Assembly (NCBI GenBank): GCA_036850595.1
Contig: CM072168.1
Location: 19,397,982 to 19,461,981 of the forward strand
Length of the DNA: 64,000 nucleotides
Reading direction: 5' to 3'
Source of the DNA: Rhyacichthys aspro
Taxonomy: Eukaryota > Chordata > Actinopteri > Gobiiformes > Rhyacichthyidae
Positions within the stretch are counted from its first letter, which is position 1. Every line of letters begins with the position of its first letter. The position numbers and the translations under genes were made by a program. Of this stretch, positions 11,947-26,237 are shown in pieces. The notes under the pieces are model-generated. The model searched no databases. It was given only the letters and a program-made list of their open reading frames with translations, and was not told the origin of the DNA.

Positions 11947-14900
11947 ATCTAGGACCAGTTCAGGACAACAATACAGCAGCACTGGTGGTCCTCCTGAAGT
12001 ATGTCTCCAGTCCAAGCCGAGTCCAGCCCTGTTTCTCACTCCGAGCGGCGCAGGCTGATGATGGATTGCTGTGGCGGATGTATTCCCGCTCGGTCGATAG
12101 TGTATTCTGCCTGAGCCGGATGTTTGTGTGCGTTCGTCTGGTCCTAAATCCAGAGTGCGCTTTAACAGGCCACGTCCGCTGAATAAATGGGCTTTTAATC
12201 AAATATCGATCGTAATGTCCCTGAGAAATGTGAAATAAAAACAGCCACCGTGTCGCGATCGCTCAAAAATGACTTATTTAGCATTTTCTGGTGCATCTTT
12301 GAGTGTTTAGTGAAATACAAAGCTGACATTTAAAGTAAAATGACTACTTTTTATAACTTTTTTGCTTTATTCATAAATTGTCAAGCAGCCATTATATTCT
12401 TTTTTACTTTGAAAAGCCAGTCAAAACTCCAGTAGTTGCTATTGAATCCTAGAGGTGTTAATTTTGGTTCTTCAAATGCAAAATAATGCTTACTTTTCCT
12501 TTAATTTGGACTTATATCTTTGAATAAACAGAAGTAACATTATGCAGTTAATCTAGACTCTATTACAAACATGATAAATGCATTTTCCTTGAATTAGTGT
12601 CATATTTTATTTCATTTTGTACTGAAATAAATGCTAACATCACATTTTGCAGTTTCATTGGCAGTAGTTTTAGTTTTGTCCATTCAGGGCTACCATAGAA
12701 ACAAAAAAACTCAAAAATATCTTACACTAGTTTTGATTTTTCAGAGAAAACAGTGAATGAGATGAAGTGTTACAGCTGAAACAAAATAAAGAACAATTAC
12801 GAGTGAGATTTTTACCTGTGATGCAGTAAATGACCAACATAAAAAAGGTAAAAGAGACACTGTTTTAAGGAAGATGTTTTGTCCATCTTCCAAAAGACTT
12901 TCAGTTTATAAATGTACTCAGCACACACAAATTTGCATTCTTAAATAAATGAACACTAGATTTTATTCTCTTTTCAGAATAAAAGCCTTGGAGCCTTATC
13001 ACTGTTGTTGAAAACTGGTCATTTTAGTTGATTATTTCCTCACATTTTGTCATATCTATCTAAGATTCTTAATGTATTGGTATTTTCACAAAAACTAAAT
13101 ATTTATCTGGATTAGCCCTGATTCCAGCCTTGACCTAACCTCATTTAAATGCATGTATAGTCTCTTTATCTGTCAGTTTTTGCAAATATTATTGACATTT
13201 ATGGACCCGTATTGATCCCTGCGTTGATTTATCGAACTCACATTAAATAGTTTCGACGCCGCTGCTCTCGTTTACACGTCGCTGTCGTCGAGGAGGAACC
13301 CTTTTGAAGCCAACTGCGCAGAAAGTCCGATAAGCGTCGAGAGGAGACACCACAGAGCGGCCGGTGATAGATGACTGAGAGACGCAGAGAAAGACCCTCT
13401 CTCACCCTGCGGGAAATTGGAAAATAAATTGAGTTGACACTGGCAGGTTTGCATAGAGATATCGATGGTGGGGAGTGAGAGGGAGGAGCCGTGTGGAGGG
13501 GCTTAGAGGGTCACACCGGGCTAATCATCTGAAGACCACCACCGGCGACAAACACCTAAACTCTTCCCGGGGTTAGGCATTAGGAGTCTCCATCTGCTAT
13601 TGATTAAAAGATACAGGCCGGGCTCAGCAGTGTCAGTCTTATTTATTTTAGCCAAAAGAAAAGAAAAGAAAAAGGATTTATCGCTCGTATCGAATATTAT
13701 AACACTGTTACACTGAATTCTGACTCTACAACAAGCTCTGGACTTAAATAAATATGTAAATGTTGGCTTAGTAGGACTGGAGCTGGACTAGAGCTACACA
13801 CAAAAATGTCAGATTAAAAAAGGAATAAAAATAAGGAGACCTATGCATTTTTTGGACTTTGCTTTCAACACAATATAATAATCTTTTTAGAGTCCGATTT
13901 AACGATTAGTTTGTTGTTTATTAGTGTCTGAGTTATTGTTCTTCGATGTTTGTAAACTTCGATGAGTCCTGTCGCTCTGTAAAAGAAGATGAGCTCTTTC
14001 TTTACACAGGACAAAGGCAAAAGTAATGTGCAAAGCAATATTAAATCAAAACACACACACGTGCACAAATGAACACAAAATGGTGAATGGTGCACACTCT
14101 ATTCTTGTTTTGTGCATTTATTTCGATGCAAATAACGTATATATTATCATTCTCCTCTAATAGATAGTAGAGGAGTAGTTAGAGGATAAACACGGGGCCA
14201 ACATGCCACTAATACACCTTTTAGGACAAGATAAAATACAGATAAATAATGAGTAATGAGAAAAGTGAGCGTAAAAGTACTGTTTGTTTTGTAAGAGTCA
14301 ATATTAAGAAACCTCTGGAGGATGTATGTGTGTTATTTTTGACTCAGAGATAAAAGTAAACTACATAATTATAAAAAAGACAGAAAAAGAACACACACAG
14401 TAGTCTTTTCCTACAATATTGCTCTTTAATCGTGTGGATAAACGTGGATACTTGATATAAAGCCATTGTCTATGATGCCAGTTCTTTATAAATAGGATTA
14501 ATCTGCAGAGTTTCCACAGAATCTTTGCATTTTTTGAGCTTCAGGGAAACAGCTTCTTTTATTTCCGGTGCAGTTCTGTCCCAGATCGACGCCTGATGAG
14601 TGGCTCCTCCTCAGTCTCTGTCTTCACTCTCATTCGTTTAAGCCAATTACCCGTCGTCCCGTCGTCCCCTCGTCCCCAGAGGAGGCGTGAGTCATGTGAC
14701 GACGGGAGGACATCTTCCAGGCGTCTGTAGGTGCCGTCGGTCGATAAACGGGCCGTGATGGATCTGTGATGTGATCCTGTTGAATCCGACAGAGAGGCCC
14801 CCGGCTTCAGGTCAAGGGCCAGCATTGATTCAGAAAAAACTGCAGAGCAAACACGGGGCCGCTCCAAAATGATTTGTTTAGACCACTGCCGCTCCCCAAA

Positions 14901-17900
14901 ATCGAACAGCTCCTCATTCATTATTCATGGATTTTCGCAGGAATATAATCAGTTTAAAATATATCACAGCTCTCTGTCAGATTAATAAAACAACACACTT
15001 TGGTCTTATTTATTAAAGCGGTTCCTACAGAAGTTTACAGCCGGGAGCACTGTTTCAAGGATAATTCCTTCATCTAAATTCACAGTGTGAGATCTTTCTG
15101 TGGGAGTCAGGCAAAGCAATAATGAAAATAGTTTTAACGTTGAACTACAGTGTGCTGAGGAAAAGCCTCTGAGATTATGTTTAGTTCTTTATTATTCAAA
15201 AGAAGCAACAAATCTCTAATTTTGGACATTTATTTACCCACTGTCTATTACTAAGACTAGGCTGACTCTGCTTTTTTCATGTCGTTATGGTTACCGCTTT
15301 TATTTTGAAGGCAGTTCTCAGTGATTTATCCAGACGTAGGTGAAGAAAGAGCATGTTTCCTTTCCGGTTTCCTCTGCAATGTACAAATAAATCTGTCTGG
15401 ACACTCAAAAGGATGCTTTGGTGCCATTTGAACGATCAAGTCTGAAGTGTTGCCGTCTACATGGAGGAGTTTCGTCTTTGTGTGCGACGCTGGTATCATT
15501 AATCTCTCCTCTCTCCCGTCGTCCTTATCTCACTGTCTCTCCTCATTTTCGCTGATGAGAGTGACTCATGTAGCCATCTGCTTCGGGGCAAATCCTCAGC
15601 CGTCGTATTAGCTCCTTTGTGTACAAACGACTCTCCGGGGACGACAGCGATACGTCTATCTCTTGGACTTATCTGCCTCTCGGTCCGGTCTTTGACCCTC
15701 TTCAGACCTTTCATTTCAACTCCTTTACTCTGTCTCTGGACACATATTAACAACTCAAACTCTCGACACTGCTGCCTTTATGTCCAACTCTTCTACTTCT
15801 CTTCTACGTCTCTTTCTTGACACATGTCGTTATCGTTATAAGCGTCTACTCTGGCTTTTCTTTGGTTAAAACTGTGCTTTTCTGGATCTTTTATTATCCT
15901 TTATTATGTTGAGAAAGAGAAAAGATGTACGGCAAGGGCTTCCTGTCCACATTAAATCACTTTCCTGGTTTATACGCACGTTTGATTGGATAAAACACTG
16001 CTTCCACTAGCTTTATCAAACTCAGAAAAAGGGTTTATTTTGCTGTGTATAAGTCACTTGTTCTATAATAACGAGAAGCACAGGACGTCGTAAAGCCTAA
16101 AAGTCTGTGTCTCATGCTCTGAATCTTTAATTATTACATTAATGCCTGACTGAAAAGCTCTAAAACAATATTGTGTTGCTCTTGTTGGTTTTGTTTTGTC
16201 TAAAAACACAAAGCCCTGATGCAGGAGGTCTCTTGATTCCAGGTTTTACACCGGTTCAAAGATCCACAGAGAAATGAACCCAGGCCGCTCTCTCAGATCC
16301 GGTCTCTCATGATGCATTCAGGGACACATTTCCCCCATTCACACCGCACTGCGTTTCACCTCTTTTCCTGAATCCATTTGTCTGAACGCATCACGCCGCT
16401 TCATTTCACCCGAGCGTTTTTCCCTCCTCGTCCTGTTCTCGCTGAAGACAGATCGGGTTTGTGTTTGTGTAGATGATATTAAAGTGAGCAGCGGACTGTT
16501 GTTGTGGATGGATGGAGGTGTTGTTGATGGGATTATGACAACAGACACAGTGCTCTCTCTGGGGACTGTATTAGGATGACACATACTGAGAGAGTCAGAC
16601 CGGTGTTGGCTCGACAGACCTCCATTTGAACCGGTGTGTCATCCACAGACATTAGAAATTAATGGACCTCAACAACACCAGGGGCTTCTGGGGAACGAAG
16701 CCTGGTTCCTTCTGACTCTCGTTCAGAAATGTCACAAAATACAAAGGTTAATGCTTATTTTTCCAGCTCTTTTTGCCTTTAACCCACTGTCACTTTACTT
16801 TTTAGCTTACTTTGCTAGTTTTGAAGACTCTTTTCGCGTTTGATGGTGATGTCAAAGTGGAGTTTCTCATTGAAAACATCACTTTGCTCAGAGTTTTTCC
16901 ATCTTCCTCTTCCCGTTCTGGCAGCAGACTGATCGGAGGAATGGAACATTTCACATTAAGGCTGTGAAATGGTCCATTTAGTTTGATAGTAAAAAGTTTT
17001 TACGACACAACGGAGTAAATGAAATACAGAAACTCAGTAAATGGCGCTGTCAGAGAGAAAAAACTCAACGTGACAGACAGTAATTCTCTAAATAAACCCA
17101 AACTTAAGACATTTTACCTCCTCATTGCACCACATTTGGCCTCGTTTTATTTAATACCAACAGACTCTGAGTCACATTTTCCTGTTTTTCTTTTTGTTTA
17201 GACGTTTCTTGTCCAGATCGGGTTCACATTTCAATCAAATCTCACTCTTTTGAGGCGTCTGGGCGTGTGTTTTGTGACTTATCCAGATTAACATCACTCC
17301 CAGATCGATCCCTAACTCTACACACGAGTTCATTTTGACAAAACTAAACACGGCAGGTGTAAACACAACCTAAATCACATTATCTTTGTGTCATCTCTTA
17401 TTCATTATTGGATGAGTTACCCATATATATATTCATTCATGTATTCTTTCATCCTGCAGCACACATGGGACCGGTTCTCTCTGTTTAAAGACACTTCCTT
17501 AAAGACTCCAGTGTGTTTTATTTGTGTTTTCTCTGTAGTTCTCTTCTTTTGCTGCTGTTAGATCCATAGTCCTTCATCCGTCGATTGGAGGCTGGCTGTG
17601 GTTTGACGGAAAGCCACTCTGCTGATTGCCCCACACACACACGAACACACACAAACACACACACGAACACACACGGGGCGGTTTTTATCGGGATTATGCC
17701 TATTTTATCAGGACTTGTTTTCTTCTGCGATCAGTGGGTAATTACAGCGCTTCATCTTTTAAACATGAGCCTCTGACGGTCGCGTTTCCATCACCTCGAA
17801 TATTGATTACTTCAGAGAGAGTGTGTTATTCAGACTTGGACTCAGCAGCATTCATAAAACAAGTCTGGGTTAGGATTTAGAGAAACATAAACAAGATAGA

Positions 17901-18244
17901 GATAGAAAGGAAATGTGTTGTAAAAGCTGTATCAAAGAGGTCTAAGGCTGACTCTTTATAAATCTGTTAATGATGTAGACTCATTTATTCATTTATTGTA
18001 CAATTATAGCAGTTCATTTTGTCCATTTCTGATTAGTATTGTAGATGTATTAGGCATGTTTATTCAGAGCTGTTTGTCTTATTTGACCTTATTGTGCTCT
18101 CACAAAACTAAAGCATGGCACATTTGAGCAGTGTGAGTGCTTTTGAACAGTCATATGCAGTATATACATTTACGGTTGTTTAATTACTTAAGTCGTATTG
18201 TTTTTTTCTTTTTTTTTTTGACCAAAGCATTAATCTTCCGTAAA
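11947..18244. other. Intergenic, several GC-richer islets
   Basis: Islets at about 11990-12180, 13250-13620, 14560-14910, 15480-15720 and 16250-16620 stand out from AT-rich flanks and have many CpGs. A 120-codon minus-strand frame at 14921-14559 lies in one of them, but it has no recognisable domain and no clear splice context. I treat these islets as possible noncoding conserved elements. Confidence 0.35.
17636..17676. repeat. (AC)n microsatellite, interrupted
   Basis: ACACAC runs interrupted by GA and AA. Two short open frames cross it and are not genes. Confidence 0.9.
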
Positions 18245-18700
18245 GGTTATAGTGGCGCTACCTGATTTTTTTAGTCCCTGTCTCAGATTCCACTCTCTCG
18301 CAGCAGCAGCAGAGGGACCTTTTCTGATTTTCTTTATTAAAAAAGTAAAACTGAACCAATTTTTCCACCACAAAATACTAATACATTGCACCAAACTAAA
18401 GTGAAGAGCTTACCATAAACGTTTAGCTCTGACTTCAGCATCAGAACGAAATATTATGCTTAAATTGTCAATATTTATCCCTGTTTCACGTTCTCTCTCT
18501 TTTCTCTGTTTATATTTTTCTTTTTTGAGCTGTTTCTCTGTGTTTAAAGACATATCCAGAGCTGAATATACACTCGCTCTGTTTTATCTGCAGCCATTAC
18601 TTCCTCATTGACATCAGTATCGACCAATGGGAGCGCTCCTTTTTCGGAAGCGAGCTGTTTTTGGCCAAAGCTTCTGTTCAGGACTGAAAATTCTCATATT
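18245..18700 (+). repeat. Dispersed repeat, forward copy
   Basis: About 450 bp collinear with 31495-31960: CCCTGTCTCAGA, then TTATTAAAAAAGT, ACAAAATACTAATACATT, ATTTATCCCTGTTTCACGTT and CGACCAATGGGAGCGCTCCT. No terminal inverted repeat was identified. Confidence 0.7.
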
Positions 18701-20990
18701 TTAAATCTAATAAAGCTCATTTTTGTCACGTGCATAAAAAAACTCATTCTCCGTTTAACTTTCTTTATTGTTTCTAATCTTTTAAACAAACCTGTAGTTG
18801 TGATCTTTCTTGGCTTGTTCTTAAAAACCCAACAGAATGAGAAAAAAAATCATATTATAACTTGTAAAGGTTGTCTTCCACTGGACAACAATAAACACAA
18901 ATTGATTTTTTTACAATAAAACTATGAAATAATACACTTACAACACTTTAACAATAGCTTTTACGTCCCTGAGCCCTGTACAGTAGACTGAGCTTATCAT
19001 ATCTACTCCGGAGTATTCCCCAGGCGCTCTGCAAATATTATTTACATATCGTTCAGGGCGCTATAAAAGCACATTTCCTTTCCCAGTGACACACAAACAT
19101 GAGACGAGTTCAAAGACCGAAGCAGAAATATAAGAAGAAGATAAATGAATAATAAAATAAGTCTCATTTAACACAGTGACCAGATCAGACGGTAACAGCG
19201 CTCAGAGGAATATCCCTTTGAATGACTTCAGAGACACAGTTTTATCTTTATTATGAGCTTTATTCTGTCAGATAGCAGCTGTTATTTGCATGAATTGCCG
19301 TCTTTGAACCTGCTCTCGGTGCTTTTAAACATCCTCGGTGCGTTTCGGGTCGAGTGCGGTGCAGCTGCAGACGAACGGCGCATGAAATATGAATGAGACC
19401 CAGCTGACCCCGAATCAGAGAAGAAGAAAACGGTACAGTGCAGCTCGATTTGTAAAAGTCTCTCATTTAATGTTGTTTTTAACCTCTTTTAATGTCAAGT
19501 TCAAACACAGCATTAAAAGAGCTGTATTCTGACATTTAAGGATCAAAACAATATATTTCTTTACTTTTTCTAACTCACCCCATTTTATTTCTATAGATCC
19601 ATGTGTAGCTTTATGTTTTCCAACACAATCCATACAAATAAATAGACTATTGATTTTGTCATTGGAAAAATAATGATTGGTCACAAAGCAATACTCATAT
19701 GACATTGAACATCTTCCAATCAGCTGACTTTAGTTGTGAGAGGAAAATACACCAAAAACACCAGAAAAATAAAGGATTTCTGCTGATTTTGTTAAATGTA
19801 AAGCTTGTTTATCAATTTCCTTCAAATATAAACTCAGATTGTTCACCATTTCTGACTGAAATATGTTTTTTTCTGGTATATTCCAGCATAAAATAGTAGA
19901 AAAAGATGATTATCCCCGGTTAATTCCTGGCTTCATGAAGTTTGAATCCAAAAAGCATCACCTTTTCACTGAAATTTAGGGACTCACTATTTAAAGTAAC
20001 CAGTTTTTGTCATGTTTAATACAATAAAGACAGTTTTTGCCAATGGAAACTCACTCGTTCTAACACAACTCCAGTAGAAATGAGTGATGCTGCAAAACAA
20101 ACTCTGCTATTTGTGCTGTTCTAACGTGGACCAGCTCTTTATTTTGTTTACTTTCGAGCACATTTAACGCCAAATATTAAAGTAAAAAACATTTATCAGT
20201 AGCGGTTGGACCCAGTTTTAGGTCATGACTTGATCCAGTGACAACACAGAGCTGCATTTTCTGACTCATTTGTTCGAATCTCTTTCACATCTCGGCCTTT
20301 AAGCGAGTTGTTTCAAATGATTACACTGAATCTTCTCCCCGTTGTATTGCTATTTCCACCAAACCACGGATTATTTTTCCTCTTCCATCCCAAAATATTC
20401 CGTTCAGAGCCGGTGTAGTAAACAGTCCCGTCTCCACGTCCCTCGAGACTCGTTCGTACACACTTTCTGCCTAATTAACTGTACTCGTGGCGCTCACACC
20501 TTTGATGTAGCTCGTGCTCGGCGTCTCTCAGGGTCCCGCCCCGGCCCCCTCCTCCCTCGGTGTGAGACGGGGCTGAGGGGTGTAGGTGAAGCTGGCAGAG
20601 CCCCCGGAGCTGCCTCATTAACCCACTTCTCGTCGCTGATGGGAGCGGGTGACGGCAGCGGAAGAGGGAACGAACTGGGAATGTTGAACGTTTCCTTTGA
20701 AGAGATGCAGCAATCGGGGATATTTTTATTTCTCTCCTTGTTTTAGATCTTTTTCCGTTCGATAACAGTTTGTACTATTGCTGCATTTCAATGTGGAGCA
20801 GGTTCAAGAAGGAGCTGCTCAGGGACAATACTGTTATTACCAGCCATTTCTAAACATAGAAATGGTGTAGTTTCCCATTTAGTCTTGACTTGACTCTAAA
20901 AGTCTTGGTTTTAGTCTCACAGTAGAACCACAGAGTTCCCAGTTGGAGCACCAGCCCTACCCTAGACCAGATTTTAAGAAGGCCTACAAT
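18701..20990. other. Intergenic, islet at 20,440-20,700
   Basis: Mostly AT-rich. A GC-rich segment at 20,440-20,700 underlies a 134-codon frame (20342-20746) that starts in AT-rich sequence and lacks any domain, so I do not call it a gene. Smaller islets lie near 18,960-19,080 and 19,260-19,400. Confidence 0.4.
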
Positions 20991-21384
20991 ACACATGTCA
21001 AACTCAAGGCCCGGGGGACAAATGCGGCCCTTTGCAATGTTTTATATGGCCCTTCAATACTTTTGGGAGGTCATTTTTTGATTTTTTAGGTTTTAGTTGG
21101 ATTTTATCAGGTTTTATATTGACTCTAACAACTTGTAATTGGATGGGGAAAGGTTTTATATAGATTTGAATAAGTTTCAGCTGAATTTGAGCTGGTTTTA
21201 GTTGGACTTGAACAGGGTTTAGTTGGATTTGGTTAGGTTTCAGTTGTATTTGAGCAGGTTTCAGTTGGATTTGAGCAGTTTTTAGTTGGATTTGAGCAGG
21301 GTTTAGTTGGATTTGTCACAGTCTTCGGCCCCTGAAATGCTTCTTATTTACTATTGTGGCCCCTCACCTCTTTGAGTTGCACCG
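20991..21384. mobile_element. hAT-like non-autonomous element with short minisatellite (copy C)
   Basis: The left end is ACACATGTCAAACTCAAGGC followed by TTTGCAATGTTTTATATGGC. Then about a dozen diverged 21-bp units, then the right-end block CTTCGGCCCCTGAAATGCTT, GGCCCCTCACCTCTTTGAGT and a degraded terminus. It is the least expanded copy and probably closest to the ancestral element. Confidence 0.7.
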
Positions 21385-24300
21385 TACCAGGCAACGTTAT
21401 GGTCCCTGTTCTCATGTTTTCAGATATATCTTGCTCTGTCTGCCTTTAGAAACTCTTCCAGAGGCATTTAGACCCAACAACATTGCTCCTAGGATCATTC
21501 AGGCAACTCTCCACTATTATAAGCTGGTGGTTCATGGAGCAATTAACCATAATCTAAATAAATTCAAGGTAAAGACTCTTTATTATGTACGTGGGGTATG
21601 GATACGACACAAATATATAATACACCAAACAATATACACAATATATACAGTAAAAATACATTAAATGGTTGTGAAGACCAATAGTTTAATGACTTTTTTA
21701 ATCCATAAAGTCCATAACTGTCTAAAAGAATCTGTCACATTAAGCAAATATAGAACAATACACTTAATATAAATAAAAAAGATCAGTCTCTTCCTCTTTT
21801 GCTTCAGTCAAATGCCTCTTTTTGCTGAATATTAAATAAAAAGGATGTCATCTGGCTTCTTTTTAATGAAAACTACCATCTGTGTCTGATTTGAAGAGCT
21901 TTTTCATTTTAAATTCTAGTTGTTTTGAGCCAAGTTTAACACTTTCCTGCATCTTTAAAGTTTTATTGCCACACAAACGTAAAGAAGTGAGTTTAAACTT
22001 GTATATTTGTCTTATCTTTGAGCCCCGAGTGTCTCTGATTCCCTTTCTCACATGTAGTACTTCCTCCATTTGCATCTGTTTGGTAAAGTAATCCTCGCGT
22101 CCAGAGTTAACAGAGCTCCTCTCTCTTCTATCTGTCGTCTATCTTCCTCCTGACGGCAAACGGAGAGCCTCTCCACTTCATTAGGAGACAGTTTCTCATT
22201 ACCCACTGCTGCTCGGAGTCTGTCTGCGTCTGTGCTTCAGCGGATACTCTCTCGGTGGCAGCTGTTTCAACAACGGGAACATCTACTGCTTCAATTCAGG
22301 CTCCAGTCGCTCTTGTCGTGTTCGGTCGTGTTAAAAGTGCATTTTAATTCTTCCTTCTTGCCACTTTTTATCAAATAATTTCAAACAAACCAAGTGTCTC
22401 AAATGAATAGACTGGCATTTTGTTTACTCTTGCTTTAAAGAATTAAAAAACATTACATTTGCTCATTATTTTGCATTAAACATGAACGGATCTTGCAGAA
22501 CCCTCAAAATAGTGGGTTTAAGATGAAAAATACTATAAATAAAGGTCAAATACAGAGCAATATAAAGGTGCCTTGTTAGTATTTGGTCAAAGCACATTTT
22601 GAATTAACTACAAAAGCAAAATTATTATGCTCGTCTCTATTATTGTCATTCCTCGTTGTTGCTCTGAATGTTGTGTTATTTGGTCCAAGGTTGAAAAAAG
22701 CCCTCCACAATATAATTTCACCTTGGATCAAAACATGTTTTTGTTTTGTGAATGGCTACAACAGCTGTTTCTCCCGATTTAGAAATGTTTTGAGTGGTTT
22801 AAAAGCACATTCATGGAAAACAAATCTGCTATAAATAGTAAAGAGCTTGACTTTTCTGCTCTGAATATCTATCAAATACGTCTAAGGGGTCACAGGCTTT
22901 AGTTAGTGGCTGTGCTCCTAGTTTTGTTTCATTTATACCACTTTTATTGACTGCTTTAATATAGTCTGAATACTCTATGACATTCTCTTAAAAGTGTCTC
23001 AGTTCAGTTCTGTTTCACTAACGTACCTCAATGTCACTTTTGTCAATAATAAACGCGCAATTATTACGAACAAACCCAAACTAAATATATCAGTATCTCT
23101 TTTGTTTCTAAAAGTAAAGCATCCTCTCTTTAAGCTGGACATTTATGAATCAAAAGCAGCATGTTGTGTTTCTCAGACGAATGTTTGATGATGGATTTTA
23201 TTCACTAAATTAAATTCAAGAGGTGCACTTCTAATAATAATGGCATTTTATCAAGAGAATAGGCATTAAAATATACTCATTCCAGGTTATAAAAGTCCTT
23301 GAATTGTGAATAAAGTGCTTGAAATTCTGATTGTGTCGCTTCTCAGGAAGATATTTTTTGCATTTTGCACTTAAAGAAAACAATGCTTGTGTAAATTTAC
23401 ATCTTTTTGATCAGATAAGTTTCATTTTGGGTGAACTATCCCTTGTCTGTGCTCCAAAGTATTCAACAATTTAAACAATTGAAGTCTTTTTTTTACCATA
23501 ATGGATTTAAACGAGAAAAACATACGGTATATTTATGTCAACATGTAATTCTCTGCAGGTAAGGTGCTTGAAAACATGAAAATACACCTTGAAAGTGCTG
23601 GAATTTGATCTTAGAAAAGGTGTATACAATAAGTGCAAAATAATAAGTGAATAAATCCCATAAAGAGCAACAGGATGGACATAAACAGCATCTTAAAACA
23701 TAGAAAATGAATGTATCTCAAATGTAAATGTGGATTTTTGAGATAACTTTACATTCTGAAGTAGCTTACGGAAACATATATACATCAAATATGTGAGAGT
23801 GTGTTATATTCTTAAATAAAAATGCTTTGTACTCGATAATAGTAAGAAAACACAGCTTTTTGTATGAACTACCACCACAATAATCGACAGTAAAGCCTCA
23901 CGTGAAGCCAGCAGAGCGACTGGTAAGTGTCTTATCTAGTTCTTAGCTCCAGTTACTGACAGGTACAATAGGTGTTTCCTGCACAAATCCTTCCCGTCAC
24001 GGATCCTGCTTAGACCGAACTAAAGATGCTAACGCGGAGGGTCCTTACGTAAGACGCTGCGGATAAGCATCTGGATCGATACGCCAGCGCTGAGCCCGGA
24101 GCTTTGTGTGGATAGACGTTTAGAGCCATCAAGATGCAAAGTGCAGGATAAACAGATAACACAGTGGATTACTTCTGCAAAAGGCCTGGACACACTCTGG
24201 AGATAATGTGGGCTTGGTTTATTTGCATCGGGAGGTATTATTGCATTCATTTCAAAGTAAATTTCTGGTTTTTTTCTTACTTTCCATTTAGTTTTTCCCA

Positions 24301-25638
24301 AAGATTAACTTTTTTTCCGATGTATCTTAAAAAACAGGTCATGTTTTCTCACCAGGTTCAGAGTTAATGACATTTCTTCCTCATTTTGTCGCTTTTTGTT
24401 ATGTTTATTTATCGTATTATTTTGCTACTCAGACTAATTGCCCCCGGTGACATTAATAAAGGTGTTCTCAAGGAATATAAAGCACATTTTTCAGAACTTT
24501 CCAAAGCTCAAACTCATATAAAAGACTGAAAAAGATCATAGTAAAAGGAGTTCAAACACACAAAGAAACCCAGTGGGCAGGGGGGCACTTTCTTTTTCAC
24601 ACATGGGACAGTTTTCTGAAAGGAGGACAACCAAACCTGTACAAACTAGAAAACAGTTTAACTACAAGAACTGCAGTTTTTTTACTATTATTTGTTAGAA
24701 TAGAAACTGTTTTTATTCTTTTTCTTTGCTATTAACTGTATATATTCAAAAAAGGACAGAAATTGTTTAGCAAGTTTTATATAAAAAATACAGTTTCCAT
24801 TACTTTGAGGCAGAAATGAAGTGTTTCGTCTAAAGTGAACACGAAACAGTGACAGAGTGTTCCTTATTTCAATTTGAATGGAAATTGAAATGAAACAAAA
24901 GATATTCCTCATTCATCTTCCGTCACAGATAAAGTTGATTCACCGGCGACATTTATATAGTCTACAATAGGAATGAAGAATTTAAGAAAGAAGGTCACAA
25001 ATAAGTTTTTAAATAAGTCCACAACAAAACAGAAAGTGAGTCTTGAAGGTTTAAGATTTAACAAGTCAACCCTAGAAAGTCAAGTGTAGAAACCAATAAA
25101 GAGCCTTCACTTTTAAAATAAAAAGAAACAGTGAATGTGGACGATACATTTCACACATTTAGTTTTTCCTGTTCCGTTTCCAGTGTGTGCTTCTCGGTCG
25201 CAGCAGGAGTCATTGTTGTGGCTCTTATGAACGTGGCTTGTGTGGTTTGATAAAAGGCGGTCGGTTCGGTGACATATCGCTGCAGCCTGTGGCGGTGACG
25301 CTCTGTTTGAGGAGACGGTTTGCTCCGGGACGCAGTGTGGAGTCGGAAGTGTGCCACAGCGAGTGCTAAAAATATATCCGCACACAGGCCTCTGTCAGGG
25401 CTCAGGAATACACACAGGTTCAGTAGGTTTGGTTCACGGAAGGCACGTTTTCATCATTGTTTTAGTGTTGTCTATTTGTCGTCTTATTTTGTTGATGATG
25501 TTCGGCTCAAACTGGTTTAATGTGGACCATGGGTTTAACAGAGAGCACTGAGATTTTGTGTCTAGAGTCAAACAGTAACCATTAAGGCACTGCTTATATG
25601 CTTCAATTTGAGAAAAACTAATTATATAATATAATAAA
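21385..25638. other. Intergenic, nothing certain
   Basis: AT-rich, with GC-richer islets at about 22,080-22,330, 23,990-24,130 and 25,170-25,440. One dispersed repeat (23281-23625) is listed separately. No exon is supported. Confidence 0.4.
23281..23625 (+). repeat. Dispersed repeat pair member A
   Basis: Shares AAAAGTCCTTGAATT, CATCTTTTTGATCA, AAGTTTCATTTT and TTAGAAAAGGTGTA in the same order with 52330-52590. It is a noncoding interspersed repeat of unknown class. Confidence 0.6.
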
Positions 25639-26131
25639 AATTCTTCTTCTTGTTGTTCTTCTTGTTGTTCTTCTTGTTCTTGTTCTTGTTCTTGTTCTTC
25701 TTCTTCTTCTTCTTCTTCTGTCTTTCTTCTTCTTCTTCTTCTGTCTCTTCTTCTTCTTCTTCTTCTGTCTCTTCTTCTTCTTCTTCTTCTGTCTCTTCTT
25801 CTTCTTCTTCTTCTTCCTGTCTCTTCTTCTTCTTCTTCTTCTGTCTCTTCTTCTTCTTCTTCTGTCTCTTCTTCTTCTTCTTCTTCTGTCTCTTCTTCTT
25901 CTTCTTCTTCTTCTTTCTTCTTCTTCTTCTTCTTCTTCTTTCTTCTTCTGTCTCTTCTTCTTCTTCTTCTTCTCTTCTTCTCTCTTCTTCTTCTGTCTCT
26001 TCTTCTTCTGTCTCTTCTTCTTCTTTCTCTTCTTCTTCTGTCTCTTCTTCTGTCTCTTCTTCTTCTTCTTCTGTCTCTTCTTCTTCTGTCTCTTCTTCTG
26101 TCTCTTCTTCTTCTTCTTCTGTCTCTTCTTC
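25639..26131. repeat. 0.5-kb polypyrimidine (TTC)n tract with regular CTGTCT interruptions
   Basis: Almost pure C/T on the plus strand, with TTC triplets interrupted about every 15-27 bp by TCTGTCTC. Frames of 168 to 236 codons cross it on both strands because the repeat has no stop codons. They encode runs of Arg, Lys, Glu, Phe and Ser and are not genes. Confidence 0.95.
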
Positions 26132-26237
26132 TTTGCTGATACACTTTCCAACATAATTATGATAACATACACCAAATCATTAGTATTAATTTATATATAT
26201 AGTAAATTATCATCACCCAGACTCATTTCTTCTAATA

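Noticed and set aside
14559..14921. 120-codon minus-strand frame
   Set aside because: The composition is coding-like in part, but I found no partner exons, no domain and no strong start or splice context.
20342..20746. 134-codon frame over a GC-rich islet
   Set aside because: It begins in AT-rich sequence, changes composition midway and has no recognisable domain. More likely a noncoding islet.
25434..26175. Frames of 168, 185 and 236 codons on both strands
   Set aside because: They are translations of the (TTC)n tract, which lacks stop codons. The products are Arg/Lys/Glu or Ser/Phe runs with no gene structure.
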